Positions 1 through 9,450 of a DNA stretch of 64,000 nt are shown piece by piece (the first letter of the stretch is position 1; every line of letters starts with the position of its first letter). The DNA is from Bradyrhizobium canariense (GTDB lineage Bacteria > Pseudomonadota > Alphaproteobacteria > Rhizobiales > Xanthobacteraceae): contig NZ_LT629750.1 in NCBI RefSeq assembly GCF_900105125.1, positions 7,777,001 through 7,841,000 of the forward strand, given 5' to 3'. The position numbers and the translations under genes are program-made. The notes under the pieces are model-generated. The model saw nothing but the letters and a program-made list of their open reading frames with translations, did no database searches and had not been told where the DNA came from.

Positions 1-538
1 GGCGAACACGGCTTTGCGCGCCCTCGGCGGCGATCAGATAGCGCGCGGTAAAAGGCGTCTCCGCTCCCGTGGTGCGATCCGTCAACAGGCCCGTGACGGC
101 ATCGGGCCTTTGGCTGAAAGATGTCATCTCGGTATTGAAGCGCAGCGTTCCAGGTCCCGCCGATTCCGCAAATCGGCGAATGACCGGCTCGAGGTCGTCC
201 TGGGCGCAGAGACAATTCTTGACGGGAGTAACCGCGAGGTTCTTTGCGGTCGTCCGGCCGGGCACGCGGCGCTCGATCTCCTTGCCGGCGAGGGTCTCGA
301 CCCAGACGATCAGTCCGGTCCCGCCTTCCGCCAGGCCAGCGTCCCTGATCGCGGCATCGATGCCGTATTGCCGAAAGATTTCCATGGTGCGGGCATTGAT
401 CCCGCGCGCCTTTGGCGTGACCGCCGTGCCCGGGTGACGTTCGACCAGCAGCGAACGCACGCCGTGCTGGGAGAGCAGCAATGAAGCGGTCAGGCCGACG
501 GGACCGCCACCGGAGATGAGAACGGGGGTATCGAGCAT
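1..538 (-). CDS. FAD-dependent aromatic-ring monooxygenase (N-terminal part, runs off left edge)
   Basis: Reading the minus strand from the ATG at 538 gives an open frame of 179 codons to the window edge. It begins MLDTPVLISGGGPVGLTAS, the GxGxxG dinucleotide-binding fold of class A flavin hydroxylases, followed by an acidic strand end in LLVERHPG and, near the edge, an AAEGAQSRVR segment at the place of the family's GADG motif. Members hydroxylate phenolic or other aromatic compounds with NAD(P)H and oxygen. AAAAGGAT upstream is a plausible ribosome site. It begins 32 bp after the MFS gene stop on the same strand, so the two probably form an operon for uptake and oxidation of an aromatic compound. 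The C-terminal half is outside the window, so the substrate cannot be guessed. Confidence 0.85.
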   Translation of the reverse strand, partial: MLDTPVLISGGGPVGLTASLLLSQHGVRSLLVERHPGTAVTPKARGINARTMEIFRQYGIDAAIRDAGLAEGGTGLIVWVETLAGKEIERRVPGRTTAKNLAVTPVKNCLCAQDDLEPVIRRFAESAGPGTLRFNTEMTSFSQRPDAVTGLLTDRTTGAETPFTARYLIAAEGAQSRVR

Positions 539-570
539 TTTTTTATCCTTTTTGAACTCGCATCCGAGAA

Positions 571-2019
571 CTATCCAATATCCATCGGCTTGCCGTGGGG
601 CTCTTGCCGAAAGGCGACGATCGCGATCAACGCCGCCAATTCGCAGGCGGCCAGGAACAGGAAGGCCGGCGCGATCGCATCGGTCGTCGCTTTCGGCGAA
701 ACCACATCGCCGCTGCCAGCGATCAGCGCCAGGCAAACCGGCCCCAGGATTTTGCCGATACCGTTGGAGGCCTGCGCCAGCCCAAACGCCCGGCCACCAA
801 GCGAGACCGGAAACACTTCGACCACATAGGGCGATATGTTGGAGAACATGCCGCTGTAAAACGCAGCTCCAACAATCACGAGGAGTGCAAACACCGACCA
901 GCCGGCGATGAATTCGCGATAGAATGCGAAAATCGCCAGCATAACCAGGACGGACATAAAGGTTCCGACGAGCGCTGCGCCGCGGCGGCCGATATAGAGC
1001 GGCAAGACGGAAAACAGCACGCGGCCGAGCATGGAAAAGATGCTCGCATAGACGAAGTAATGCGCGGCCTCGTGCGCCGTAATCTTCAGAAGTTGCGACA
1101 GGACGGTGGGCCCCCACAGGATCACGCCATAGGTGCCGGTCGAAATCCCGGTCCAGATGACAACGACCCACCAGAACCGCTTCTGGTCCTGGAATAGCTC
1201 GGACATCGACCCCGACTTCCTGGCCGGTTCGATCGCGTTCGGCAGCGCAACGCTGGTCTCGGGAACGCCGAGCAGCTTTGCGGCCTCACGCCGCGCGTCG
1301 GCATTACGGCCGCGCGAGAGCAGCCAGCGCACCGACTCCGGCGCGATCAGCGCGATCAATAAAGAAGTCACGATTGGCAGCGCGCCGGTGGCAGCGACGC
1401 CGCGCCATCCGATCACCGGCAGCAGGCTCGCCGAAACCATCGCGGCGAACATCGTGCCGAGCGCGACCGGCACCACCATCATGCTGGAAACGAATGTGCG
1501 GTATCTGGTCGGCGTCATCTCGACGACGAGAGGATTTTGAGCGGTTGTCGCGGCCATTGACCCGCAGCCCACAACGAAACGCAACAGCGAAAACAGAATC
1601 CAGGCGCCATCCGGTATCAGCGCGCACCCCGCGGCGCCGAGAGAAAACAGCAGACCGCCGCCCCAGATCATCTTCTTGCGTCCGACGATGTCGGCGATTT
1701 GCCCACCCACGAGCGAGCCGACGATGGCACCGACGCCAGATGATAGCAGCATCATGGCGCTCTGGCCGTAAGTGAGATGCCAGCCCGGCGCGAGCACCGA
1801 GACCAGGTATCCAACCAGGAAGAAATCGTAGAATTCGAACATCTCCTGCAGGACGACGAGTCCGATGGTCAGATAGTAGCGCGGCGTGAGATTGGATTTC
1901 TCGATCGCGCTGAGCCAGTCCTGCGCATCACCTTGGGAATGATCCTGGGCCGTTCGGTGGAATCTGCCTTGAACACCTCCCTGAACGGCGTCTTGGCCGT
2001 CAAGCGTCACATCGGCCAT
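571..2019 (-). CDS. MFS transporter (482 aa)
   Basis: This is a major facilitator with about twelve hydrophobic segments and the cytoplasmic-loop signature GGQIADIVGRKK after the second helix. The class usually imports organic acids or aromatic acids with protons. The frame stays open further upstream, to 2133, but the ATG at 2019 (MADVTLDG) has GGGGAGA directly before it and is preferred. The long hydrophilic start (about 45 residues before the first helix) is slightly unusual. It is divergent from a LysR regulator and precedes the FAD monooxygenase, which suggests it carries the substrate of that enzyme. This link is inference from position. Confidence 0.85.
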   Translation of the reverse strand: MADVTLDGQDAVQGGVQGRFHRTAQDHSQGDAQDWLSAIEKSNLTPRYYLTIGLVVLQEMFEFYDFFLVGYLVSVLAPGWHLTYGQSAMMLLSSGVGAIVGSLVGGQIADIVGRKKMIWGGGLLFSLGAAGCALIPDGAWILFSLLRFVVGCGSMAATTAQNPLVVEMTPTRYRTFVSSMMVVPVALGTMFAAMVSASLLPVIGWRGVAATGALPIVTSLLIALIAPESVRWLLSRGRNADARREAAKLLGVPETSVALPNAIEPARKSGSMSELFQDQKRFWWVVVIWTGISTGTYGVILWGPTVLSQLLKITAHEAAHYFVYASIFSMLGRVLFSVLPLYIGRRGAALVGTFMSVLVMLAIFAFYREFIAGWSVFALLVIVGAAFYSGMFSNISPYVVEVFPVSLGGRAFGLAQASNGIGKILGPVCLALIAGSGDVVSPKATTDAIAPAFLFLAACELAALIAIVAFRQEPHGKPMDIG

Positions 2020-2109
2020 TTCTCTCCCCGGACGCCCGACTGCCGCTGTCATGCGCAGCGGTTTGAAAGTGCCGAGACCATCCGCAATAAAATTAACACC
2101 GGGCATTTG

Positions 2110-2127
2110 ATTGCGATAGTATCGAAT
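2110..2127. promoter_or_regulatory. Candidate LysR operator between divergent genes
   Basis: The 143-bp gap between the MFS and LysR genes contains CGATA-G-TATCG (2114-2124), an 11-bp palindrome, inside a wider ATT-N12-AAT arrangement. LysR regulators usually bind such dyads in the shared promoter of a divergent target. This is by-eye pattern recognition only. Confidence 0.35.
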
Positions 2128-2162
2128 TGTCATCAGGTTGATCGAAAAACGGCATCATCGAA

Positions 2163-3074
2163 ATGGATCTGCGCCAGTTCCGCTATTTCATTCAGGCTGC
2201 GCGGCGGGAGAATTTCCGCAAGGCAAGCGATGATCTGCGGGTGGCGCAGTCGGCGCTGACGCGGCAGATCCAGCATCTCGAGCAGGAACTCGGCTTTCTG
2301 CTGTTTGATCGAGTCAAGCGCGGGGTGCGGCTCACGGCGGCGGGCCAGCGCCTGCTCGACCGCTCGCAGCACATTTTGGGGGAAGTCGATCGACTAAAGG
2401 AGAGTTTGCAGCTCGAGGCGCATGTGCCGAGCGGACCCGTATCGCTTGCGGCGCCGCCGTCGATCGGGCGACTGCTGTTCAACAAGCTCGCCCAGACGTT
2501 TTTGAAATCATATCCGAAGGTAAACCTCAGTCTCCTCGAAGGGTGGACATCGAACGTTCTCGGCCAGCTCCGGCGTGGCGAATTGAGTCTCGCGGTCGTT
2601 ACCGATCCGCCTCCGGACCCGTTGCTCGAATACACCCGGCTATTTACCGAGTCGCTGTACCTCGTCGGCCGCCCCGATGATCCTCGCTTGAAGAAACGCA
2701 GCCTGGGAGCGGGGAGCCTGGGCGACTTTCCGCTGGTCATGACCAGCAAACATAATCGCTCGCGCCAGTTGATCGAGATCTCCGCGGCCAGGGAAGGCGC
2801 AAAACTCGACATCCGCCTCGAACTGGAAAGCCCGGAAACCCTGCGGCAATTGCTGCTGAGCGGGCGCATCTATGGGCTGCTGCCATACTCCTCGATCTTT
2901 CAGGATGCCCAGACGCGACGGCTCGGCGCAGTCCCTATCAAGGGGCAGACCATGGCGCGATATCTTGCCAAGAGCCGCAACGAGGCCAATTCCGTCGCGC
3001 GCGAAACCCTGGAGAAAATTACGATCGGCGAACTGCGCGGGCTGGCGAAACGGATCGCGATCCGCGAGCAATAG
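2163..3074 (+). CDS. LysR-family transcriptional regulator (303 aa)
   Basis: The N-terminus MDLRQFRYFIQAAR with the helix-turn-helix around residues 15-45 (RKASDDLRVAQSALTRQIQ) is the standard LysR DNA-binding domain. The rest is the periplasmic-binding-like effector domain, starting near PSGPVSLAAPPSIG. Length matches the family (about 300). The gene is divergent from the MFS transporter and monooxygenase, the classic layout in which a LysR protein activates the neighbouring operon in response to its substrate. The effector is unknown. Confidence 0.93.
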   Translation: MDLRQFRYFIQAARRENFRKASDDLRVAQSALTRQIQHLEQELGFLLFDRVKRGVRLTAAGQRLLDRSQHILGEVDRLKESLQLEAHVPSGPVSLAAPPSIGRLLFNKLAQTFLKSYPKVNLSLLEGWTSNVLGQLRRGELSLAVVTDPPPDPLLEYTRLFTESLYLVGRPDDPRLKKRSLGAGSLGDFPLVMTSKHNRSRQLIEISAAREGAKLDIRLELESPETLRQLLLSGRIYGLLPYSSIFQDAQTRRLGAVPIKGQTMARYLAKSRNEANSVARETLEKITIGELRGLAKRIAIREQ

Positions 3075-3188
3075 GTATCCGCAAGATCAGAGCCTTGGCG
3101 CGACAAGCGACCCGGGCGGTGACACCTCAACCCGCCACCGGTTCACGCGTGGCGTTTTCGCCCGGGAGCGTCAAGAGGCAGGCAAGGT

Positions 3189-4061
3189 TCATTGCACCAA
3201 TCCGGGCTGCAGCAGCCATGCCGGGGGCTGGCTCGAGGCCAGCGCCAGTCCAGCCAATTCGTCCGCGCGCGCGATATGCCTGGCGATCTCGGGATTGATG
3301 ATGGTCGAATGTGAAATGGGCAGCATATGCCCGGCAGCCGGCAGATGCCTGGCGTCCGCGCCATCGATAATAGACGCGAGCCGTTCGACAATGCGCTGCG
3401 TGAGATAGGGCGACAGCCCGCCCGAAAACAGCAGCGTCGGTACGCGAAGGGCGGCGGCGGCGCGCTCGACATTCTCTTCAGCCAGAACCGCCGTGAAATC
3501 GAAAGCGAGCTTGTCGGCGTGTTCGATCATGCGGAGGCGCGCGGCCGGAGACAGTTGTTCCGGAGGACCGGACCCGTTCCAGAAATCGGTGAATTTATCG
3601 ATCGCCTCCAGAGCCAGACCCCTCCAAAGATCGACGCAGACATCCTGCGCGACGCCTGCGAAGCGTTCGTAGAGCCGCCGGTCCGCGACGCCCTCTCTAA
3701 GAAGCGTCGGCAATACCGGCTCGATCAGCGTCAGACTGCGCACCCGGCTTGCGAATGCGGAGGCCGTGGCAATTTTGAACGCGATCGCCCCGCCATAGGA
3801 GTGGCCCACGAGATGAATCGGTCCGGCCGATTGATTGAGGCGATCGGCCAATAATTCGACTTCCTGCGATAGCGTCGTCGGCAGGGTGAACGGACCGGGA
3901 TTGTTGCCGTAGCCGGAAAGATCCGGTGCGATGATCCGGCAGGTGCTTCCGAGTGCCGCGGCGAGCCGCATCCATTGTCGCCCTGAACCCAGCGAGCAAT
4001 GGAGGGCTACGACGCAGCTTCGGGTGTTTTCCGCAACGGACGTTTTAATCAAATTCATCAT
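3189..4061 (-). CDS. Alpha/beta-fold hydrolase (290 aa)
   Basis: The sequence has the alpha/beta hydrolase layout: an oxyanion region near ALHCSLGSG, the nucleophile elbow GHSYGG (Ser88) and a late histidine in PAAGHMLP. Residues around FSGGLSP mark the strand that normally carries the acid, but I do not see an unambiguous aspartate there. Two adjacent ATGs make the start uncertain by one codon. AGGGATGG lies upstream. Likely an esterase, lactonase or C-C hydrolase. It stands alone between a forward LysR gene and a methyltransferase on its own strand. Confidence 0.8.
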   Translation of the reverse strand: MMNLIKTSVAENTRSCVVALHCSLGSGRQWMRLAAALGSTCRIIAPDLSGYGNNPGPFTLPTTLSQEVELLADRLNQSAGPIHLVGHSYGGAIAFKIATASAFASRVRSLTLIEPVLPTLLREGVADRRLYERFAGVAQDVCVDLWRGLALEAIDKFTDFWNGSGPPEQLSPAARLRMIEHADKLAFDFTAVLAEENVERAAAALRVPTLLFSGGLSPYLTQRIVERLASIIDGADARHLPAAGHMLPISHSTIINPEIARHIARADELAGLALASSQPPAWLLQPGLVQ

Positions 4062-4209
4062 CGAACCATCCCTGATTGTGCTTCACTGTTTAAAAAAGAT
4101 GTTTGGCTGCTCGCGCAGGCGCGAGGGCGCAGAAATCCTGCATCATGCAATGGGCCACTTATTCATCAGGCGCTGATCCATGCGGCGCCTGATGTCGTCG
4201 AGCGATGTT

Positions 4210-5070
4210 TCATCGCTTGGTGATGACGACCTCGAGATATTCGCTGGGTACGATCATGGTGCCGTCACCGGCTCTGTTCATGCGCACGATCAGCGCATGC
4301 AGATCGTTCCTGAGTTCTTCCTGCTTCGCTGCATCGAGCGCCGCGAACGCCTTCAGCACCGGGCCGTAGAACGTCCTGAATACCTCCAGGAAGTGTTCGG
4401 GTGAGCGATAACGGAAATTGAAGATGCGAGATTCCGCCTTGATCGAGCTTGCGCCGGCGTCGAACATTTCGGAGAGCCGCGCCTTCGTTCCCCACAGCGC
4501 CGGTGATCTGGTGTTGGCAGGAGGCGGCAGATATTTCCCGAGTGTCTTGAAGACCTGACCGATGAAACCTTCCGGCGTCCAGTTCGCAAGACCGATCTTG
4601 CCTTTGGGTTTGCAGACCCGCAGCAGCTCGGCGGCGGCCTGATCCTGGTTCGGTGTGAACATCACGCCGAAGGTAGAAACAACTGTGTCGAAGCTGTCGC
4701 GATCGAACGGCAGGTTTTCGGCATCGGCTTCCACGAATTCGATGGCCATGCCTTCCGCCGAGGCGCGGGCGCGGCCGCGCTCGAGCAAGGCGGGAACATA
4801 GTCGGTCGAGGTGACGTCGCACCATCGCCGCGCGGCTGCGAGGCTCGCCATGCCGTTGCCGGCGGCCACATCGAGCACCTTCGATCCAGCCCTGAGATCG
4901 AGGGCTTCACACAGCTCCTCGCCGACGATTTGTAGTGTGGTGCCGACGATGGCATAATTGCCCGACGACCAGGCCGCCTGCTGCCGGATCTTGAGGGAGG
5001 TGAGCTCAGGTGATGCCGGAAGTGCTGAAGACTGTGCCGGCATCGGTGCGGTCGCCGTCATTCTGGCCAT
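4210..5070 (-). CDS. Class I SAM-dependent methyltransferase, UbiE/Methyltransf_11 type (286 aa)
   Basis: Motif I is clear at VLDVAAGNGMAS (about residues 65-76), followed by an acidic post-I position (STDYVPA) and the motif II-III region with ADAENLPF and DTVVSTFGVMF. The fold is that of small-molecule O- or C-methyltransferases. The start is well supported by AAAGGAGACACCG before the ATG. It is divergent from the winged-helix regulator that begins at 5230. The substrate is unknown. Confidence 0.85.
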   Translation of the reverse strand: MARMTATAPMPAQSSALPASPELTSLKIRQQAAWSSGNYAIVGTTLQIVGEELCEALDLRAGSKVLDVAAGNGMASLAAARRWCDVTSTDYVPALLERGRARASAEGMAIEFVEADAENLPFDRDSFDTVVSTFGVMFTPNQDQAAAELLRVCKPKGKIGLANWTPEGFIGQVFKTLGKYLPPPANTRSPALWGTKARLSEMFDAGASSIKAESRIFNFRYRSPEHFLEVFRTFYGPVLKAFAALDAAKQEELRNDLHALIVRMNRAGDGTMIVPSEYLEVVITKR

Positions 5071-5229
5071 CGGTGTCTCCTTTCGAGATCACAATGCGGC
5101 CACAGGCGTGCGACCGCGATGAACCGAACATGCCCGTACGCTGACCTAAAGACTCTGAGGGGGGATTGATTTTACCTTGAGGGCAGCCTGATTTTTCGAT
5201 GAGACGCTGCCTCCGGCCGGGATGAAGAC

Positions 5230-6807
5230 GTGCAATTTCTCTTTTCCAACCATGTGCTTGATGCCGATCTTCGCGAGTTGAGCCGGGGCAATGAACGCGT
5301 GGCCGTCGAGCCGCAGGTGTTCGATCTCTTGATTTATCTGGTCGAAAATCGCGATCGGGTCGTGACCAAGGACGACCTGATTGCGAAGATCTGGGACGGC
5401 CGCATCGTTTCTGAATCGACCCTGACCAGCAGGATAAACGCGGCGCGAAAAGCCGTCGGCGATAGCGGCCGGGATCAGGGGATGATCCGCACCATCGCGC
5501 GCAAGGGCTTTCGCTTCGTCGGCGAGGTGCGAGCGCAGAACGGCGGCGTCGAGCCGCGCGACCATTTGTCTCAACCGCCGAGCCAAACCCACGAGCCGTC
5601 CCGCCATCAAATGCCGTCGCTGGATCGCACCGCCATCGCCGTATTGCCGTTCACTAATATGAGCGGCGAGCATGAGCAGGAATATTTTTCCGAAGGCATC
5701 AGCGAGGATATCATCACCGCGCTATCGAAGCTGCGCTGGTTCTATGTGATCGCCCGCAACTCCTCGTTCGTCTACAAAGGAAGCTCTGTTCACCTCAAGC
5801 AAATCGGCGAAGAGCTGGGTGTTGGCTATGTGGTGGAAGGTAGTGTCCGCAAGGACGGCGATCACGTGCGTATCACGGCCCAGCTCAACGATGTCGTCAC
5901 CGGCAGCCACATTTGGGCTGAACGCTATGACCGCAATCTGGCGGATGTGTTCGCTGTGCAGGACGACATCACGCAGTCCGTCGTCGCCGCGATCGAGCCG
6001 CAACTATATGCCGCCGAGAATTTCCGGGCGCAGCGCAAGGCGCCCGATAATCTGGATGCCTGGGATCTGGTGATGCGCGCGCTGTCGCATTATTGGCGCG
6101 TGACGCGGCAGGATAATCTGGTGGCGCAGGCGTTCCTTGAAAAGGCGATCAGCTTCGATCCCGACTACGGCCAGGCGCTGGGTCTGCTCGCCGCCAGCCA
6201 CACCTTTGGTGCCCATATGGGCTGGGAGAACATGAAAGAGGCCGTGCCGATTGCCGAACGCGCCGCACTTGCCGCAATCCATGCCGATAGCGAGGATCCC
6301 TGGGCGCACAACGCGCTGGCGAGCGTGTATTTGTTTAATCGCCGTTTCGACGACTGCATCGCCGAATTCGAGCTTACACTTCGGCTGAATCCTAATTTCT
6401 CACCGGCCCGCGGTTATTACGGCGTCGCGCTGGCCTACTGCGGACGCTGGGAGGAGGGCGACCGCGCCGCACGCCATGCCCTGCGGCTCAGCCCGCGCGA
6501 TCCGTTCTCGGCGATCTATTGCGGTGTCGCCGCTTACTCTCAATTCGTCGGGCGCAATTATGAGGAGGCCATTCGTCTGTCGCGTGAAGCGCTGCGACAG
6601 CGAAGCGATTTTGTCGGCGCGCACCGGGTGCTGACGGCGGCGGCCGGAATGGCAGGCCTGGAGGATATTGCAAAGGCCGCGTTACAGGAGCTTCGCCGGG
6701 TGCAGCCCAATGTTTCCCTGTCCTGGATTTCAGGCGAAATGCCGTTCAAATGCGCCGCGGAGCGCGACCATTATCTGGATGGCTTTCGGCGCGCCGGCCT
6801 AAGCTAA
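5230..6807 (+). CDS. Winged-helix / TolB-like / TPR one-component regulator (525 aa)
   Basis: Three parts are visible. Residues 1-100 form an OmpR-type winged helix (VAVEPQVFDLLIYLVENRDR, then ARKGFRFVGEV). Residues about 132-255 match the TolB-like domain common in rhizobial adenylate-cyclase-like and CadC-like proteins (IAVLPFTNMSG, FSEGISEDIITALSKL, HIWAERYDR). The C-terminal half consists of TPR-like helices. The start is GTG at 5230. There is no receiver domain and no obvious membrane helix, so it is probably a cytoplasmic one-component regulator that senses through the TPR half. It is divergent from the methyltransferase at 4210-5070, a possible target. Bradyrhizobia carry many paralogues, so the target cannot be read from family alone. 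Confidence 0.85.
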   Translation: MQFLFSNHVLDADLRELSRGNERVAVEPQVFDLLIYLVENRDRVVTKDDLIAKIWDGRIVSESTLTSRINAARKAVGDSGRDQGMIRTIARKGFRFVGEVRAQNGGVEPRDHLSQPPSQTHEPSRHQMPSLDRTAIAVLPFTNMSGEHEQEYFSEGISEDIITALSKLRWFYVIARNSSFVYKGSSVHLKQIGEELGVGYVVEGSVRKDGDHVRITAQLNDVVTGSHIWAERYDRNLADVFAVQDDITQSVVAAIEPQLYAAENFRAQRKAPDNLDAWDLVMRALSHYWRVTRQDNLVAQAFLEKAISFDPDYGQALGLLAASHTFGAHMGWENMKEAVPIAERAALAAIHADSEDPWAHNALASVYLFNRRFDDCIAEFELTLRLNPNFSPARGYYGVALAYCGRWEEGDRAARHALRLSPRDPFSAIYCGVAAYSQFVGRNYEEAIRLSREALRQRSDFVGAHRVLTAAAGMAGLEDIAKAALQELRRVQPNVSLSWISGEMPFKCAAERDHYLDGFRRAGLS

Positions 6808-7621
6808 CTCGCATCCGGCGCTGATCGACCCAAGGTTGAGCCGATGGACTCCGTAATGTTACGGGCTTGATCAGGGCGATCGACGCCTGCATACCGCTTG
6901 TGCCGCGAATCGCGGTCATGATTGTTTCCCTGATCGTCGCGAAAATGCGCCAAGCTCTGACGTTTTTGGCCATAATCGAAAACGACGATCGGGCCATGCA
7001 AACGTTAGCCGTAATTTCACTTCTGGCGCCGCTCGCGATTGGTGGGGCGGCGTACACGGATCGGCTCCTGGTCAGCGAGCAGACCGTGCAGCAGCGAGCG
7101 GATTGAAGCCGGCTTCCATGCGTTTGCGGCTGTCGGGGGACAGCTTACTTTGGGGGGGCAGGCGATGCTTTCGGTGGATCAATTTCTCAGGCTGATCAGC
7201 ATGCCGGCTATCGTCGTCGCATTCCTGATCGCATCGCAGGTTTCGGGTGGCGGGATCTTTCAATCCGCACAGGCACATATGACCGATAAATAGCCGGGGT
7301 GGTGAACGCCGCGGTGACAGGCCGGCGCCTTCAGCGGCGCCCGGCTAGATTGCCTTGAGGAAGCTCTCGCCGGAATCGCTCGGACGCACTGGCAGGTCCG
7401 CAGGTTGAAGCGTTGATCGCCGGGCTCGATGAGGGCAAGCCAAAGCGCATTCCGGTTCCATTGTCGCCGCGGAAAGTGCGATTGCGCCGGCCGAGACTTT
7501 CGCAGGCTGTGAATTGTTCCGCAGGCTTTGAATTATTCTCCCGGCCGCTTTTGCGGATTCGGCCGGAACGTTCGTTACCGCCCCCGGTTGTCGCACATGG
7601 CAGGATATCTGGAGGAGCGAC
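6808..7621. other. Gene-poor 0.8-kb stretch
   Basis: I find no convincing large gene here. Small overlapping frames exist (for example 6996-7106, 36 codons, and the candidate at 7165-7293). A GC-rich imperfect hairpin occurs around 7321-7345 (GCCGGCGCC facing GGCGCCCGGC) without a T tract. The rest shows nothing I can name. Confidence 0.5.
7165..7293 (+). CDS. Possible 42-aa single-helix membrane peptide
   Basis: The frame begins MLSVDQFLRLISMPAIVV and has one hydrophobic stretch (about residues 12-28), ending HMTDK. A purine-rich run of G followed by CAGGCG lies just upstream and could be a ribosome site. It is a weak call: short frames occur by chance in GC-rich DNA, and I do not recognise the sequence. 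Confidence 0.3.
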   Translation: MLSVDQFLRLISMPAIVVAFLIASQVSGGGIFQSAQAHMTDK

Positions 7622-7888
7622 ATGAAATTATACTTAGCTGCGATTGCGACCGCTGCGATGATCGGAACCGCCTTGCCGGCGTGTGCGGAAGAAGTCGGCG
7701 TGGGCGTCGGTCCGGTCGGCGTGACCGTGGGTCAAAGCCATCGCGACCGCGATGTCGACGTGGTCCGTGACCGCGATGTTGTTCGCGACCGCGATCGGCA
7801 TGACCATGACACCGTGATCATCAAGAAGGGCGATCGCGATCGGGACATCGATCATGACCGCAGCAAGGTCATCGTCGACCATAATTGA
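7622..7888 (+). CDS. Secreted Asp/Arg/His-repeat protein (88 aa)
   Basis: A clear signal peptide (residues 1-22, ending ACAEE) is followed by a short Gly/Val segment (VGVGVGPVGVTVG) and then a highly charged low-complexity tail made of VRDRD, DRDRH and DHD units to the C-terminus. GGAGGAGCGAC precedes the ATG. The DNA is correspondingly repetitive (GACCGCGAT units). Function is unknown. Proteins of this style occur in rhizobia as envelope or stress-related proteins. The alternating Asp/His content would suit metal or polyanion contact, which is a guess. Confidence 0.75.
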   Translation: MKLYLAAIATAAMIGTALPACAEEVGVGVGPVGVTVGQSHRDRDVDVVRDRDVVRDRDRHDHDTVIIKKGDRDRDIDHDRSKVIVDHN

Positions 7889-7919
7889 TCTTGCAACGGG
7901 TACCTTCTTGTGACGACAG

Positions 7920-7943
7920 GGCCGCCTTCGGGGCGGCCTTTGT
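7920..7943 (+). terminator. Rho-independent terminator
   Basis: GGCCGCC (7920-7926), a 5-nt loop, then GGCGGCC (7932-7938) and TTT. It lies about 30 bp after the stop of the Asp/Arg-repeat gene and should end its transcript. Confidence 0.8.
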
Positions 7944-8056
7944 CATATTGATCCGGCCATGGCCATTACTTCGAATGGCCTTATTTCGATTTCTCGCGCA
8001 TGATGATGAATTCTTCCGAATTATCTTCCGCCTGACAGCGCGAGAAGGGATCAGAG

Positions 8057-8410
8057 ATGAGCAACGATATCGAAGAACTGACGAAGCTAAACAAGGACTA
8101 TGTTGACTCGGTCCAGAACTCGGACGTCAAACGCTTCGACGAAATTCTGGCCAAAGAGTTCTACAGCACGCTTCCCGACAAAACGTTTGTCGACCGTGAC
8201 GCCTTCCTGAAATTCACGGCGATCCCGGTCAAGATCAAAAACCTGACGGCTGATGACATCAAGATTCGCGTGATGGGAGATTTTGCGATCATTCACGCCC
8301 GGACAAACTATATCACCGCAGACGATCAGAAGGCTTCCGGCCGCTACACGGATTGTTGGGCAAAACAGAACGGACGCTGGCTCGCAGTCTCGGCACACGT
8401 TTCGCGGTAG
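8057..8410 (+). CDS. SnoaL/NTF2-like protein, DUF4440 type (117 aa)
   Basis: The sequence starts with a long helix (DIEELTKLNKDYVDSVQNSD), then FDEILAKEFYSTLPD, and ends with strands reading GRYTDCWAKQNGRWLAVSAHVSR. This is the cone-shaped alpha+beta barrel of the SnoaL/DUF4440 group, whose members bind or isomerise small molecules or serve as scaffolds. Length is typical. GAGAAGGG lies upstream of the ATG. No signal peptide. The gene stands alone. Confidence 0.8.
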   Translation: MSNDIEELTKLNKDYVDSVQNSDVKRFDEILAKEFYSTLPDKTFVDRDAFLKFTAIPVKIKNLTADDIKIRVMGDFAIIHARTNYITADDQKASGRYTDCWAKQNGRWLAVSAHVSR

Positions 8411-8519
8411 GCTCAATGCAGCGGATAGTGAATCCCTATCGTTAGGGACGATCCTGATTTGGAAAAGCGGCAGAATCCGCTCGCCGGTTTCTACCCTTTC
8501 GATCGGACTCTATGGATCT

Positions 8520-9359
8520 CTATGGATAAGGACCCGGTCCAAGGCTGGAGATAAGCGGCTTATCGGTAGGTGCGGCAGATAGGTCACTGCTCGTAGCGCC
8601 GCCCAGAAACTGATCGAGGGTCGCCTGAATCTTTTCCTTTACGGCGTCAGGTCCCCGGTCGCTCATCCAGGTATGCTGGTATTTGGTGTGGACGATATCG
8701 ATGCCGTCCTCCTTGGCCCGCTCGGGATCCGGCAACACGCCGGGATCGGTCTTGAAATTCGGGTCGCTGGAGCGGAACGACAGAATTTTCATTTTGTCGC
8801 TGAGCACGAACGGAACGCGCAGATTGTCCAGCGTGATGACCTTCGCCACCTGCTCGGGGTGTTGCTTGGCGTAATACATCGAAATGTCTCCGCCGTTGGA
8901 GTGTCCAACCAGCGTGAGGTGGTCGTAATCAGCGTTTGGCTGCCGCTTCTTCAATTCACCGAGCACGAACTCAATATTCGCTTCGCCCTTTTCATAAACG
9001 CCCAGCCGGCCGACATAGGGCATCCCGACCTTGGTCATCAGCGGCGGGTCGGTCGGCAGATCCTGCTGGATGCTGGCAACGAGATATCCTCTGGCCGCGA
9101 GCACGTTGGCCAGGAATGAGTACTCGGTATTCTTGACGGTGTTGCCGTTGCTGATGATCGCGACCGGCAATTTCCAGAAGCCGTCATCGGCCTTCAGCTC
9201 GTAGTCGCGCCGCACGGCGAGATCGACTGCGACCGGCCGCTGTCGAGAGGCATCGAACAGATTCAGCGTCTCGTGGCTGATGCCCCACTTGCTGATGGCG
9301 AAATAGACGCCGGCAGCAAGCAGACAGACAGCGGCTAAGACGGTTATTCCCCTCTTCAT
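8520..9359 (-). CDS. Membrane-anchored alpha/beta hydrolase (279 aa)
   Basis: An N-terminal hydrophobic segment (residues about 4-24, GITVLAAVCLLAAGVYF) anchors or exports the protein. The nucleophile elbow GHSNGG and the preceding HLTLV strand define the alpha/beta hydrolase fold, and a late KYQHTWMSD gives a candidate catalytic His. The ATG at 9359 is chosen over one at 9374 because GAGGAAACC lies directly before it. It faces the NEW3/ABC operon across a 324-bp divergent gap with two inverted repeats. Likely a lipase- or esterase-type enzyme at the inner membrane. Confidence 0.8.
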   Translation of the reverse strand: MKRGITVLAAVCLLAAGVYFAISKWGISHETLNLFDASRQRPVAVDLAVRRDYELKADDGFWKLPVAIISNGNTVKNTEYSFLANVLAARGYLVASIQQDLPTDPPLMTKVGMPYVGRLGVYEKGEANIEFVLGELKKRQPNADYDHLTLVGHSNGGDISMYYAKQHPEQVAKVITLDNLRVPFVLSDKMKILSFRSSDPNFKTDPGVLPDPERAKEDGIDIVHTKYQHTWMSDRGPDAVKEKIQATLDQFLGGATSSDLSAAPTDKPLISSLGPGPYP

Positions 9360-9450
9360 GGTTTCCTCGATCACTTTTGATTCAACAGATGGTGTTCAAC
9401 GTTTATTGGTCGAGGGAAGCGGCGTCGAAACAAAATTAAATTTGGGCAAC

